This document shows, one piece after another, positions 46,334 to 54,546 of a stretch of 64,000 bases of DNA (position 1 is its first letter; each line of letters starts with the position of its first letter). Location of the stretch: the NCBI RefSeq assembly GCF_026343295.1, contig NZ_JAPELY010000005.1, positions 186,001 through 250,000 on the forward strand, written 5' to 3'. Made by a program: the position numbers and the translations under genes. This stretch comes from Streptomyces sp. NBC_00083. Lineage in GTDB: Bacteria > Actinomycetota > Actinomycetes > Streptomycetales > Streptomycetaceae. Under the pieces are notes generated by a model, which saw nothing but the letters and a program-made list of their open reading frames with translations, was not told where the DNA came from and ran no database searches.

Positions 46334-47016
46334 GTGCCGGCCAGGACGAGCACGGTCGCCAGGGCGGTGTCGGTGGCCGACGCCGGGTTCTGGCCGGTGA
46401 CCAGGCGCCCGTCGGTCACCGCGTGCGCGGCGAACTCGGTGTCGGCGGCCTCGTGCTTGGCGCCCAGCTCCTCCAGGGCGGTCTGGAGTGCGAACGGCAC
46501 CACGTCGGTGAGGCCGACCGCGGCCTCCTCGGCGTTGCTGAACGCGGTCAGCCGCTTGCCCTCCACCAGGGGGCGGCCGTCCGAGAGCCGTACGTCCACG
46601 AGGGCCGCCGGGCCGTGGCAGAGCGCGGCGACGACGCCGCCCGCCTCGTAGATGTCACGGGCGTGCGCGGCGAGCGCCGGGTTGCCGCGGAAGTCCCACA
46701 TGGTGCCGTGGCCGCCCGCGAAGAAGATCGCGTCGTAGGCGTCCGGGTCGATGTCCTCGGGGCGCAGCGTGTCCGCGAGCTTGACGCTCATCCCGGGGTC
46801 CGCGAGGAACGCCTTCTGGACCTCGTCGGACAGGTCGACGCCGGAGGCAGGCGGGGTGCCGCCCCGCACCGACGCGAGGTCGACGCGGTATCCGGCGTCG
46901 GTGAACACCCGCCAGGGGTGGGCGACTTCGGGCAGGTAGTAGCCGGTGGCGCGGCCCGTGTCGCCCAGCTCCGCGTGGCTGGTGAGGACGACGAGGACCG
47001 TCTTGGTGCGGGGCAT
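46330..47016 (-). CDS. DJ-1/PfpI family protein (Hsp31-like)
   Basis: A 228-aa protein of the class I glutamine amidotransferase-like fold. The nucleophile elbow is AALCHGPAAL (Cys); GGHGTMWDFRGN and the upstream Glu region are also present, matching the Hsp31/glyoxalase-III-like branch of DJ-1 proteins. ATG 47016 follows AGGAG. It is 20 bp after the ferritin-like gene and overlaps the MFS gene. A role in aldehyde or glyoxal detoxification is possible but not shown. Confidence 0.88.
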   Translation of the reverse strand: MPRTKTVLVVLTSHAELGDTGRATGYYLPEVAHPWRVFTDAGYRVDLASVRGGTPPASGVDLSDEVQKAFLADPGMSVKLADTLRPEDIDPDAYDAIFFAGGHGTMWDFRGNPALAAHARDIYEAGGVVAALCHGPAALVDVRLSDGRPLVEGKRLTAFSNAEEAAVGLTDVVPFALQTALEELGAKHEAADTEFAAHAVTDGRLVTGQNPASATDTALATVLVLAGT

Positions 47017-47036
47017 GGGGATCTCCTGCTGCGGGC

Positions 47037-48200
47037 TCAGGCCTGGGCGGCGGCGAGATTGCGGAAGCGCGGGCCGTAGAAGACCGGCTTGTTCAGGTCG
47101 CTGTAGGTGGTGAGGAAGCCGAACTCGGCCGGGTACAGGCGCGGCAGGTCGTCGATGACGGACTGCGGGATCTGGCGGCGCATGAAGGTGAAGCAGGAGA
47201 ACACGCGGAACTTCACCATGTGGTGGACGGCGTCGCCGAAGGTGGGCCACTGGGTGGCGGCGGAACCGTTCCACAGCTCGTCGAGGTGGACCATCATGCC
47301 GGTGTACGTCTGGTCGAACTGGGCGAGCTCCGCCTCGACTTCGGCGCCGTCCGGGTCGGCGGCGAGGATCTTGGCGTAGCCGTCGGCGGGCACGGCGAGG
47401 GTGTTGACGACCGCGGGCCAGTCGATGCGGCTGCCCTGGAAGTGAACGGCCTCGGTGTCCGAGGTCAGCTCCAGGGGCGGCTCGGGCGTGCGGTACTCGC
47501 GGCCGTACCAGAGTTCGGCGAACTTGCCGTAGTGCGACTCCTCGTGCTGGAAGGAGGCGCCGGCCTGGATGGTGCCGCCGGTCGCGCCCTCGCCCTGTTC
47601 GAGGATCTCGTCGATGCCTTCGAGGAGCTGGTCGACGGGGTCGACGCCGGGGGTCGGCACGATGGTCTTGAAGCCGATGTTGTCGCCGACCTGGTTGGCG
47701 ATGCCGCCGCCCTTGACCGCGGCGCGCAGCTCGTCGGCGTTGTCGACGATCGCTTCCTTGATCTGCGAGTAGAGCTTGCCGATGGTCGGGAAGTCCTCGT
47801 GGCTGTACTCGTCGGGCAGCAGGAACAGCGGCGACTCCAGGCGCATGAAGTTGCGCAGCTGCGGCTTGGAGAGCGAGGCGAGCCCGATGTAGAGGTCGGG
47901 CTCCACGCCGCCGGGCAGGCCGCGGCGGGGGAACGCCGGGTCGAGGTCCTTGATGCGGGGACGGCCGCCGATGGCCGCGAGCATGTTGCCCGCGATGGCC
48001 ATGTGGACCATCTCCTCCATCAGCACGCTGCGCACGGTGTTGTAGCTGGTGTAGTTCTGCACTTCGAGCGAGAGCATGGCCGAGGTGTAGATCGGCAGCG
48101 TGGAGTGCTCCAGCTCTATCGCGGTCTGGAGCGCGGCGCGGATCCAGGCGACGTTGCGCTTGGCCGGGGCCTTGACGGTCTCGTCCTGGGCGGTGGTCAT
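47037..48200 (-). CDS. Ferritin-like domain protein (VioB / iminophenyl-pyruvate dimer synthase type)
   Basis: A 387-aa protein. The N-terminal ~230 residues are a ferritin-like four-helix bundle with carboxylate/His metal ligands in ALQTAIELEHSTLPIYTSA, LMEEMVHMAIAGN and FQHEESHYGKF, the pattern of the family that includes the ferritin-like part of VioB. The C-terminal third (HHMVKFRVFSCFTFMRRQIP) is family-specific. ATG 48200 is preceded by GAAAGGAA. It probably binds a di-metal centre and acts oxidatively. It lies second in the operon, between two exporters. Confidence 0.8.
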   Translation of the reverse strand: MTTAQDETVKAPAKRNVAWIRAALQTAIELEHSTLPIYTSAMLSLEVQNYTSYNTVRSVLMEEMVHMAIAGNMLAAIGGRPRIKDLDPAFPRRGLPGGVEPDLYIGLASLSKPQLRNFMRLESPLFLLPDEYSHEDFPTIGKLYSQIKEAIVDNADELRAAVKGGGIANQVGDNIGFKTIVPTPGVDPVDQLLEGIDEILEQGEGATGGTIQAGASFQHEESHYGKFAELWYGREYRTPEPPLELTSDTEAVHFQGSRIDWPAVVNTLAVPADGYAKILAADPDGAEVEAELAQFDQTYTGMMVHLDELWNGSAATQWPTFGDAVHHMVKFRVFSCFTFMRRQIPQSVIDDLPRLYPAEFGFLTTYSDLNKPVFYGPRFRNLAAAQA

Positions 48201-48279
48201 CGCGGTGTTCCTTTCGTTGGCTTACGGTCGGGCATCGGCAGGGTCCGCCCCGGCGCGATCAACAGCCTGACGACACGGA

Positions 48280-49677
48280 TCAGTTGGCGGCTTCCTGGCG
48301 GCGGGCCCGGGTCAGCAGGGCGAGGACCGCGAGGAGCGCGACGGCCGCGAACAGGGCGACGCCCAGGCCGATCCGGTGCATGGAGACCAGCGTGCCGAGG
48401 ACGGCGACGCCGAGGGCCGAGCCGGCCTGCCGGGAGGCGTTGAGGGCGCCCTGTGCGGTCGCGGCGTACTCGGCGGGCGCCGTCATCGCCATGTCGGCGG
48501 TGGAGGCGGGGATCGCGGTGGTGGAGCCGAGCGCCAGCATCAGCTGGGCGGCGATCAGGAGCACGAACGGGGTCTGGGTCCCGGAGAACGCCAGAATCAC
48601 GCCGGACAGCACACCGCAGGTCAGCCCGAACAGGATGAGGGGGCGGGTGCCGATGCGGGCCACCAGGCGTCCGGTGAACAGCGGGAGCACGGCGAGCGGC
48701 AGGGTCATGGGCAGGAAGGCGAGACCGGTCTGGAAGGGCGTGAGGGAGCGTTCGTTGACCATCCACTGGGTCATCGCGTAGAGCAGCCCGTAGAAGACGA
48801 ACGAGGCGGCGCTTCCGGCGATCATGTCGGCCTGCACCCTGGCCCGCACGAGGAGGGCGGGCGGCAGTGCGGGGAAGGGGGCCTTGCGCTCGACGAGGGC
48901 GAGGGCGAAGAAGGCCACCGCGGCGGCGACCACGGCGATGATGGGGGCCGGCCGGCCCCAGCCGGACGTGCCGCCCTCGACGAGCCCGAAGGTGAGCGCG
49001 CCGAGTCCGACGATGGAGAGCACCAGGCCCGCGGCGTCGATCTGCCGGTGCGGGCGCTTGCCGTCGGCGGCGAAGCCGCGCGCGGCGAGCCAGGTCACCA
49101 GGGCGATGGGCGGGTTGACCAGGAAGACCAGCTGCCAGCCGCCGAGCGCGACCAGGCCACCGCCGAGCACCGGCCCGGAGACCAGGCCGAGCGAGCTGAC
49201 CGCGGCCCACGCGCCGACCGCGCGCGCCTTCTTGGCCGGGTCGGGGTAGAGCCCGCCGAGCAGCGCGAGGGAGGCGGGGACCAGTCCCGCGGCGGCGACG
49301 CCGAGCAGCGCACGGCCCCCGATGAGCAGCCCGGCCGAGTTGGCGAGGGCGCACAGCAGCGACACGACGCCGAACGCGATCAGCGACGTACGGTAGATGC
49401 GCCGCGGGCCCCAGCGGTCCGCGAAGGAGCCGGACGCCAGCATCAGGCCGGCGAAGACGACCGTGTAGGCGTCGACCGTCCAGGCCAGGGCGCCCGTCGA
49501 GGCGTGCAGGCTGTGCTGGAGGTCGGGCAGGGCGACGTTCAGGATGGACGCGTCCATCAGGACGAGGAAGTTGCCGACCGCGATACCGAGGAAGCGGCCG
49601 GCGGTGCGCGGCTTCCCGGCAGGGTTCGCCTTCTCGGCAGACGCCGGAGGTGTGACGTCGATGCTCTCGGTTGTCAT
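48280..49677 (-). CDS. MFS transporter, DHA2-like
   Basis: A 465-aa transporter with 12-14 helices: [19 protein letters not shown] (helix 1), [13 protein letters not shown] (motif A), [15 protein letters not shown] (motif C). ATG 49677 has no strong ribosome site. It is the first gene of the minus-strand operon and is divergent from the DJ-1-led plus operon, so it is likely controlled through the shared 233-bp promoter region carrying the 13-bp inverted repeat. An efflux role for the pathway product or a toxic compound is inferred. Confidence 0.92.
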   Translation of the reverse strand: MTTESIDVTPPASAEKANPAGKPRTAGRFLGIAVGNFLVLMDASILNVALPDLQHSLHASTGALAWTVDAYTVVFAGLMLASGSFADRWGPRRIYRTSLIAFGVVSLLCALANSAGLLIGGRALLGVAAAGLVPASLALLGGLYPDPAKKARAVGAWAAVSSLGLVSGPVLGGGLVALGGWQLVFLVNPPIALVTWLAARGFAADGKRPHRQIDAAGLVLSIVGLGALTFGLVEGGTSGWGRPAPIIAVVAAAVAFFALALVERKAPFPALPPALLVRARVQADMIAGSAASFVFYGLLYAMTQWMVNERSLTPFQTGLAFLPMTLPLAVLPLFTGRLVARIGTRPLILFGLTCGVLSGVILAFSGTQTPFVLLIAAQLMLALGSTTAIPASTADMAMTAPAEYAATAQGALNASRQAGSALGVAVLGTLVSMHRIGLGVALFAAVALLAVLALLTRARRQEAAN

Positions 49678-49724
49678 GAACGGCAGGGTCCCGCACGGGC
49701 GGTAGGGCGGCCAACGAATCCGGG

Positions 49725-49780
49725 CGGACTTCCTGACCTCAGGCCGAGGTCTTGAAGTGTGAGCGATGTCAGGAAGTCCG
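49725..49780. promoter_or_regulatory. 13-bp perfect inverted repeat with nested palindrome in divergent promoter
   Basis: CGGACTTCCTGAC (49725-49737) and GTCAGGAAGTCCG (49768-49780) are exact reverse complements 30 bp apart. Between and overlapping them, GACCTC AGGCC GAGGTC (49735-49751) is a second inverted repeat. The element lies 48 bp from the minus-strand gene start and 131 bp from the plus-strand start. The rest of 49678-49910 shows no gene; TTGGCA (49797) and TAGCTT (49815) are too close to be one promoter. Confidence 0.65.
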
Positions 49781-49910
49781 TTCGAGTGATGGGCGGTTGG
49801 CAATCCGGCCCTGCTAGCTTCCCGGTACTCGCCGATAAATGCGCCCCTTCGAGGCGCAATCGGAATCCCAACATCTGAATCCCGTGAGGGATTTCCAGGA
49901 GGCTTCAGAA

Positions 49911-50651
49911 ATGGCCGAGATCAAAACCGTGGCCGTTCTCGGTTACGAGAGCTGCAGCGAGCAGGACACCATCACCCCGCTCGAGATCTTCAAGGGCGCC
50001 GCCATGGTGCTCGCCCAGCAGATCGCGCCGTGGCCCATGGAGGCCGAGCCGCGCGAGCTCGACGTCAAGCTCGTGGCGCTCGACGCGGGCAACGTCGTCA
50101 TGCAGATGGGCACGCAGGTCGTGCCGGACGCGGTCCTGGAGGACGGGCAGCTCTTCGACATCCTGTACGTCCCCGGCGGCGTCGGCTCCGGAAAGATGAC
50201 GCAGGACGGGCGCATCCTCGACGCCATCCGCCACCACCACGTGAACGGCAGGATCATCGCCGCGAACTGCTCCGGCGTCGGCATCCTGTCCCGTTCCGGG
50301 ATCCTCGGCGACACCCCCGTCACCTGCGTCGCCGCGGTCGCCCGCGGCCTGCGCGCGGAGGGCACCACCGTGCCGTCGCCGCGCCGGATGTGGCTGCACG
50401 ACGCCGCGAAGAAGATCTGGACGACGACCGGTTCGTACGGCGTGAACGGCTCCACCGTCGCGCTGGTCAGCGAGTACTTCGGCAAGGAGGTCGGCACCAT
50501 CGTCTCGATGATGTTCGACACCTACGGGGGCCTCGGCGAGCAGGTCTACGAGGCGTCGGGCCCGGAGTTCTACGTCCACCCCGAGCTGGAGGAGAAGTTC
50601 ACCGACTTCTTCGAGCCCATGCTGCTTCCGGGCCGGGGCGCGCAGGCATGA
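49911..50651 (+). CDS. DJ-1/PfpI family protein
   Basis: A 246-aa protein. The nucleophile Cys is in [11 protein letters not shown] and the acidic residue near [18 protein letters not shown] is the family oxyanion-loop segment. This branch resembles isonitrile-hydratase and ThiJ-type proteins, but activity cannot be assigned. ATG 49911 has AGGAGG upstream. It heads the 15-gene co-directional run and overlaps the next gene by ATGA. Confidence 0.87.
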   Translation: MAEIKTVAVLGYESCSEQDTITPLEIFKGAAMVLAQQIAPWPMEAEPRELDVKLVALDAGNVVMQMGTQVVPDAVLEDGQLFDILYVPGGVGSGKMTQDGRILDAIRHHHVNGRIIAANCSGVGILSRSGILGDTPVTCVAAVARGLRAEGTTVPSPRRMWLHDAAKKIWTTTGSYGVNGSTVALVSEYFGKEVGTIVSMMFDTYGGLGEQVYEASGPEFYVHPELEEKFTDFFEPMLLPGRGAQA

Positions 50652-51427
50652 TCACCGTCACCGCGCGGCAGGTCGTCAAGGCCGGCAAGGAGGCGGAGCT
50701 CGAGGTCCTCATGACCGGGCTCGCCGCCAAGATCCGTGCCAACGAGCCCGGTTGTGTCGGCTTCGACTATGTGAAGCCGGAAGAGGGCGGCAACACGCGT
50801 CTGGTCGTGGAGCGTTACCGCGACGACGAGGCCATGGAATTCCACAAGTCGACGGAATACCTGCGCGACTTCATTCCGAAGCTTCTGGAATGCCTGGAGG
50901 AATTCCCGGAGGTGAGCGTCTACCGCGACGTCACTCCGGGACCGGAGCTGCCCGACTCGTTCTTCCACGTCGGCATCGTGGTCCCGGACCTCCCGGCGGC
51001 GATCGCCCGCTACTCCGAGGTGTTCGGCATCGAATTCACCGAGCCGGCCACCTTCAAGGTGCCGCGCCTGGAGGACCCGGAGCCGCACCCCTTCGAACTG
51101 GTCTGCGCCTTCTCCAAGACCGGGGCGCCCTACTACGAGCTCATCCAGGCCGACGGTGACGGCATCGTCTCGGCGGAGAACGCCGGGAAGATCCTTTACT
51201 ACGGGGTCTGGGAGGACGACATGGCCGGCCGGCTCGACATCCTGAAGAAGCAGGGCGTCGGCGTCGACGCGCTGTTCCGCAAGGACGCCGACTCCACGCC
51301 GTTCGCCGTCATCACGGCACCCGACCTCATGGGCGCGCGCATCGAGTACGTGGACACCGGCGACCGCGGCCCCATCGACGAATGGGTGCGCACCGGGGTC
51401 TATCCCGGCGGCCTCGAGTCCGAGTAG
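50648..51427 (+). CDS. ABM monooxygenase-like domain fused to glyoxalase/VOC domain
   Basis: A 259-aa fusion. Residues 1-100 are an antibiotic-biosynthesis monooxygenase fold ([45 protein letters not shown]). Residues ~108-259 are a VOC/glyoxalase module (FFHVGIVVPDLPAAIARYSEVFG, IEYVD) with a likely metal His at the start. ABM domains oxidise phenolic or quinonoid substrates without cofactors; VOC domains do metal-dependent isomerisation or cleavage. A two-step enzyme on one aromatic substrate is inferred. It overlaps the previous gene, and a 67-bp gap follows. Confidence 0.82.
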   Translation: MITVTARQVVKAGKEAELEVLMTGLAAKIRANEPGCVGFDYVKPEEGGNTRLVVERYRDDEAMEFHKSTEYLRDFIPKLLECLEEFPEVSVYRDVTPGPELPDSFFHVGIVVPDLPAAIARYSEVFGIEFTEPATFKVPRLEDPEPHPFELVCAFSKTGAPYYELIQADGDGIVSAENAGKILYYGVWEDDMAGRLDILKKQGVGVDALFRKDADSTPFAVITAPDLMGARIEYVDTGDRGPIDEWVRTGVYPGGLESE

Positions 51428-51494
51428 CGGGCCGCGAAGTCCCGGGACCCACCCCGGGCGCAACTCATCAGTGAACCCGGAAGGGAACTCTTCC

Positions 51495-53003
51495 ATGCGT
51501 TATGACCACATAGTCGTCGGTGCCGGCTCCTCCGGCGCCGTCCTGGCCAGCAGGCTCACGGAGAACTCCGGCGTCAACGTCCTGCTCCTGGAGGCCGGAC
51601 CCGACTGGGCCGACAACGCCGACATCCCGGGCGACATCACCAACGCCCGCACCGTGTCCGTGGAGGACCACGACTGGGGCTACTCGGCCGAGGCCGTCCC
51701 CGGCCGGTCCCTGACGTACGCCCGCGGCAAGGTGGCCGGCGGCTGCTCCGCCGTCAACGGGGCGATCGCGCTGCGCGGCATCCCGGCGGACTACGACGAG
51801 TGGGCCCAGCTGGGCAACGACCAGTGGTCGTGGAGCTCGATGCTGCCGTACTTCCGCGCGATCGAGGACGACCAGGACTTCGACGGACCGCTGCACGGCA
51901 AGGGCGGCCCCACCCCGATCGTGCGCCACACCCGCGACGAGCTGGTCCCCTTCCAGGCCGCCTACCTGGACGCCTGCATCGACCAGGGCTTCGACTACGT
52001 CGCGGACCACAACGACCCGGAGTCCACCGGCGTCGGCCCGATCCCGATGAACCGCCGCGGCGACGTGCGGATCTCCACCGCGATCTCGTACCTCACCGAG
52101 GCCCGCAAGCGGCAGAACCTCACCATCCGCTCGGGCGCCACCGTGCACCGGGTGCTCTTCGAGGGCACCAGGGCCGTCGGCGTCGAGGTGGAGACCGCGG
52201 GCCGGCTGGAGAAGGTCTACGGCGACCAGATCACCCTGTCCGCCGGCGCCCTCAACTCGCCCGCGATCCTGCTGCGTTCGGGCATCGGTCCGCAGGAGCA
52301 GCTGCGCGAGCTCGGCATCGAGGTCGTCCTCGACCAGCCGAACGTGGGCGAGAACCTGATCGAGCACCAGCAGATCACCGTGGGCCTGCTGCCCAAGGAC
52401 GGCGTCACCGACCCCGACGACCCGGACGTGCAGGTCCTGGTGCGGTACACCAACCCGGGCTCGCAGCAGTTCAACGACATGCAGCTGTACTTCGTCAGCC
52501 GCTACGTCCCGGTCACCCACCGCCCGATCAGCGTCATGAGCGTGCTCCAGAAGCCGCAGTGCCGCGGCCGGGTGTCGCTGCGCAGCGCCGACCCGACCGT
52601 CGACCCGGCGATCGCCCTCAACTCCTACGGCACCGAGGCCGACCGCAAGATCGCCCTCGACGGCGTGCGGCTCTCCTGGGAGATCGCCAACTCCAAGCAG
52701 ATCCAGGACCTTTCGTCCGGCCTCTCGGACAAGCTGACGCAGCGCCAGGTCGACAGTGACGCCCTGCTGCTCGACTACATCCGGGAGAACTCCGCCACCC
52801 TGTGGCACCCGGTCGGCACCGCCAAGATGGGCTCCGCCGAGGACTCCACCGCCGTCGTCGACCAGCGTCTGCGGGTGCACGGCGTGGAGAACCTGAACGT
52901 CGTCGACGCCTCCGTGATGCCGACGCACGTCAGCGCCAACCCCAACCTCACCTGCTACGTCATCGGTGAGCGCGCCGCGGAGTGGTTCCTCCAGAACGCC
53001 TGA
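51495..53003 (+). CDS. GMC family FAD-dependent oxidoreductase
   Basis: A 502-aa glucose-methanol-choline oxidoreductase. The FAD-binding N-terminus is IVVGAGSSGAVLASRL; the second GMC signature is near GALNSPAILLRSGIG. The C-terminal active site has HPVGTAKMG and DASVMPTHVSANPN, the His-Asn type pair. It oxidises an alcohol to an aldehyde or ketone; the substrate is unknown. ATG 51495 follows GAAGGGAA. It lies between the ABM-VOC protein and two SnoaL-like proteins and is followed by a strong hairpin. Confidence 0.93.
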   Translation: MRYDHIVVGAGSSGAVLASRLTENSGVNVLLLEAGPDWADNADIPGDITNARTVSVEDHDWGYSAEAVPGRSLTYARGKVAGGCSAVNGAIALRGIPADYDEWAQLGNDQWSWSSMLPYFRAIEDDQDFDGPLHGKGGPTPIVRHTRDELVPFQAAYLDACIDQGFDYVADHNDPESTGVGPIPMNRRGDVRISTAISYLTEARKRQNLTIRSGATVHRVLFEGTRAVGVEVETAGRLEKVYGDQITLSAGALNSPAILLRSGIGPQEQLRELGIEVVLDQPNVGENLIEHQQITVGLLPKDGVTDPDDPDVQVLVRYTNPGSQQFNDMQLYFVSRYVPVTHRPISVMSVLQKPQCRGRVSLRSADPTVDPAIALNSYGTEADRKIALDGVRLSWEIANSKQIQDLSSGLSDKLTQRQVDSDALLLDYIRENSATLWHPVGTAKMGSAEDSTAVVDQRLRVHGVENLNVVDASVMPTHVSANPNLTCYVIGERAAEWFLQNA

Positions 53004-53017
53004 GCCCGCCCGGCACT

Positions 53018-53057
53018 CCGGCTCGGGCCGCACCCCCCCTTCCGCGGCCCGAGCCGG
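53018..53057 (+). terminator. Hairpin between the GMC and SnoaL genes
   Basis: A perfect 14-bp stem (53018-53031 with 53044-53057) with a C-rich 12-nt loop starts 15 bp after the GMC stop. It may end or attenuate transcription of the first three genes, so the genes from 53101 may partly use another promoter. No such promoter is visible in the 43 bp that remain. Confidence 0.75.
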
Positions 53058-53100
53058 GCACATGGCCTCCAACCGACCGCATTTCACGAGGAGTTCACTC

Positions 53101-53526
53101 ATGGCCGACGTCACCGACGAGGGGTCAAAGCTCGTCCGGCTCTACTACGAGCAGTTCCTGACCGCCCCCGGCGACCTCCAGCTCGCCGACCGGATCATGG
53201 CGCCCGACGTGGTGTTCAACAACCCCATCTCACCGGACGGCATCCACGGCCTGCCGGCGTACAAGGAGTTCGCGCTGCGCTGGTACGGCGGGTTCCCGGA
53301 CCGCGTCTTCACCATCGACGACCTCCTGGAGCAGGGCGACAAGGTCGCCGCGTCGTTCACCATCACCGGCACCCACCGCGGTGTGTTCATGGGCGCCGCC
53401 CCCACCGGCGAGCGCATCACCGTGCGCGGGATGAACATCTTCCGCATCGAGGGCGGCCTCATCAAGGAGGTCACCGCCTTCTTCGACCCGCACCAGCTGC
53501 TCGCACCGCTGGGCCTGGACGGATGA
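53101..53526 (+). CDS. SnoaL-like polyketide cyclase family protein
   Basis: A 141-aa NTF2-fold protein: SKLVRLYYEQFLTAPGD, IMAPDVVFNNP, GLPAYKEFALRWYGGFPDRVFTIDD, FTITGTHRGVFMG, RGMNIFRIEGGLI. This is the SnoaL/ester-cyclase layout. ATG 53101 has GAGGAG upstream. The stop overlaps the next DJ-1 gene (ATGA). It may isomerise or cyclise the product of the GMC/ABM-VOC enzymes. It is a second copy of the fold seen at 6793, but only distantly similar. Confidence 0.82.
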   Translation: MADVTDEGSKLVRLYYEQFLTAPGDLQLADRIMAPDVVFNNPISPDGIHGLPAYKEFALRWYGGFPDRVFTIDDLLEQGDKVAASFTITGTHRGVFMGAAPTGERITVRGMNIFRIEGGLIKEVTAFFDPHQLLAPLGLDG

Positions 53527-54146
53527 GCCCCGCGCCGGCGGCGAAGGGGAAGATCGCGGTCCTGATCGAGGAGCACTTCGACCAGAGCGAGTACCGCGCG
53601 TTCAACGAGTACTTCCCGCGGCGCGGCTACGAGGTCACCTACGTCTCGCACCTGTGGGGCCAGCCGTCGCTGACCTTCGGCAGCAACCCCGACAACGGCT
53701 ACGTCGAGGAGCACATCACCGTCACCACCGAGGTCGCGGCGATCGACCCGGCCGACTACGACGGCCTGATCCTGATCGGCGCGTACGCGATGGACCGGCT
53801 GCGCTACCAGGCCGAGGTGGCAGGTCCCCACAGCCGCAACAAGGCGCCGGCGGTGGAGTTCCTGCGCGCGGCGATGGCCGTCGACGGACTGAAGGTCGGC
53901 ACGATCTGCCACTCGCTGTGGCTGCTCTGCGCCGACCGCCAGCTCCTCGAAGGCCGCCGGGTGACCTGCGCCCACAACATCGTCTGCGACGTCGAGAACG
54001 CGGGCGCCGAGGTCGTCTACGAGGGCGACGGCACCGCGGAGCTGGTGGTCGACGGCGACCTCATCACGGCCAAGCACCCCCAGATGACCGACCGGTTCAT
54101 GGACACCTTCGTCCGCGAGATCGAAGCGGTCGACCGACACCGCTAG
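53523..54146 (+). CDS. DJ-1/PfpI family protein (intracellular protease/amidase-like)
   Basis: A 207-aa protein. IAVLIEEHFDQSEYRAFNEYFPRRGYEV is the N-terminal strand-helix with the conserved acidic residue; the nucleophile elbow is GTICHSLWLLC, with Cys-His as in PfpI. RRVTCAHNI and VDGDLITAKHP also match. It is the third DJ-1-like protein within 8 kb, each from a different branch. ATGA coupling to the SnoaL gene; 8 bp to the next gene. Confidence 0.87.
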   Translation: MSPAPAAKGKIAVLIEEHFDQSEYRAFNEYFPRRGYEVTYVSHLWGQPSLTFGSNPDNGYVEEHITVTTEVAAIDPADYDGLILIGAYAMDRLRYQAEVAGPHSRNKAPAVEFLRAAMAVDGLKVGTICHSLWLLCADRQLLEGRRVTCAHNIVCDVENAGAEVVYEGDGTAELVVDGDLITAKHPQMTDRFMDTFVREIEAVDRHR

Positions 54147-54154
54147 GAGAGGCC

Positions 54155-54541
54155 ATGCCAGACCAGCAGCAGATACGCGCCGCCGTCGACGGCTACGCGG
54201 AGAGCTTCAGCAAGCGCGACCGGGACGGCTTCGCCGCCCTGCTCGCCGAGGACGTCGTGCAGTACGAACCGGTCGGTTCGCCCGCCAACGCCGGCAAGGC
54301 CGCCGTCGTGGGCTTCTTCGACGGGGTCTTCGAGGTGATCGACCGCGTCGAGTTCCGCGTCACCGACGTGGTGGTGACCGGCGACGAGGCCGCGTTCACC
54401 TTCCACATCACCGCCCACAAGAAGGACGGCGGGACCGTCGAGGACCGCGGCATCGACACCTTCCGGGTCGGCGACGACGGCCTGATCACCGAGATCAAGG
54501 GCTACCACGACGAGGCCCACACCCAGGTCGCCGGGGGCTGA
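54155..54541 (+). CDS. SnoaL/ketosteroid isomerase-like protein
   Basis: A 128-aa NTF2-fold protein (VDGYAESFSKRDRDGFAALLAEDVVQYEPVG split across helix and strand, then DGVFEVIDRVEFRVTDVVV, IDTFRVGDDGLITEIKGYHD), the nuclear transport factor 2/KSI type. ATG 54155 is preceded by AGGAGAGG. It lies tightly between a DJ-1 gene and LtrA. An acid-base isomerase or hydratase role is possible. No partner residues pin the reaction. Confidence 0.8.
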   Translation: MPDQQQIRAAVDGYAESFSKRDRDGFAALLAEDVVQYEPVGSPANAGKAAVVGFFDGVFEVIDRVEFRVTDVVVTGDEAAFTFHITAHKKDGGTVEDRGIDTFRVGDDGLITEIKGYHDEAHTQVAGG

Positions 54542-54546
54542 TCGGC

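Noticed and set aside
49797-49820. TTGGCA and TAGCTT as a promoter for the plus-strand operon
   Set aside because: The spacer is only 12 bp, too short for a sigma-70-type promoter.
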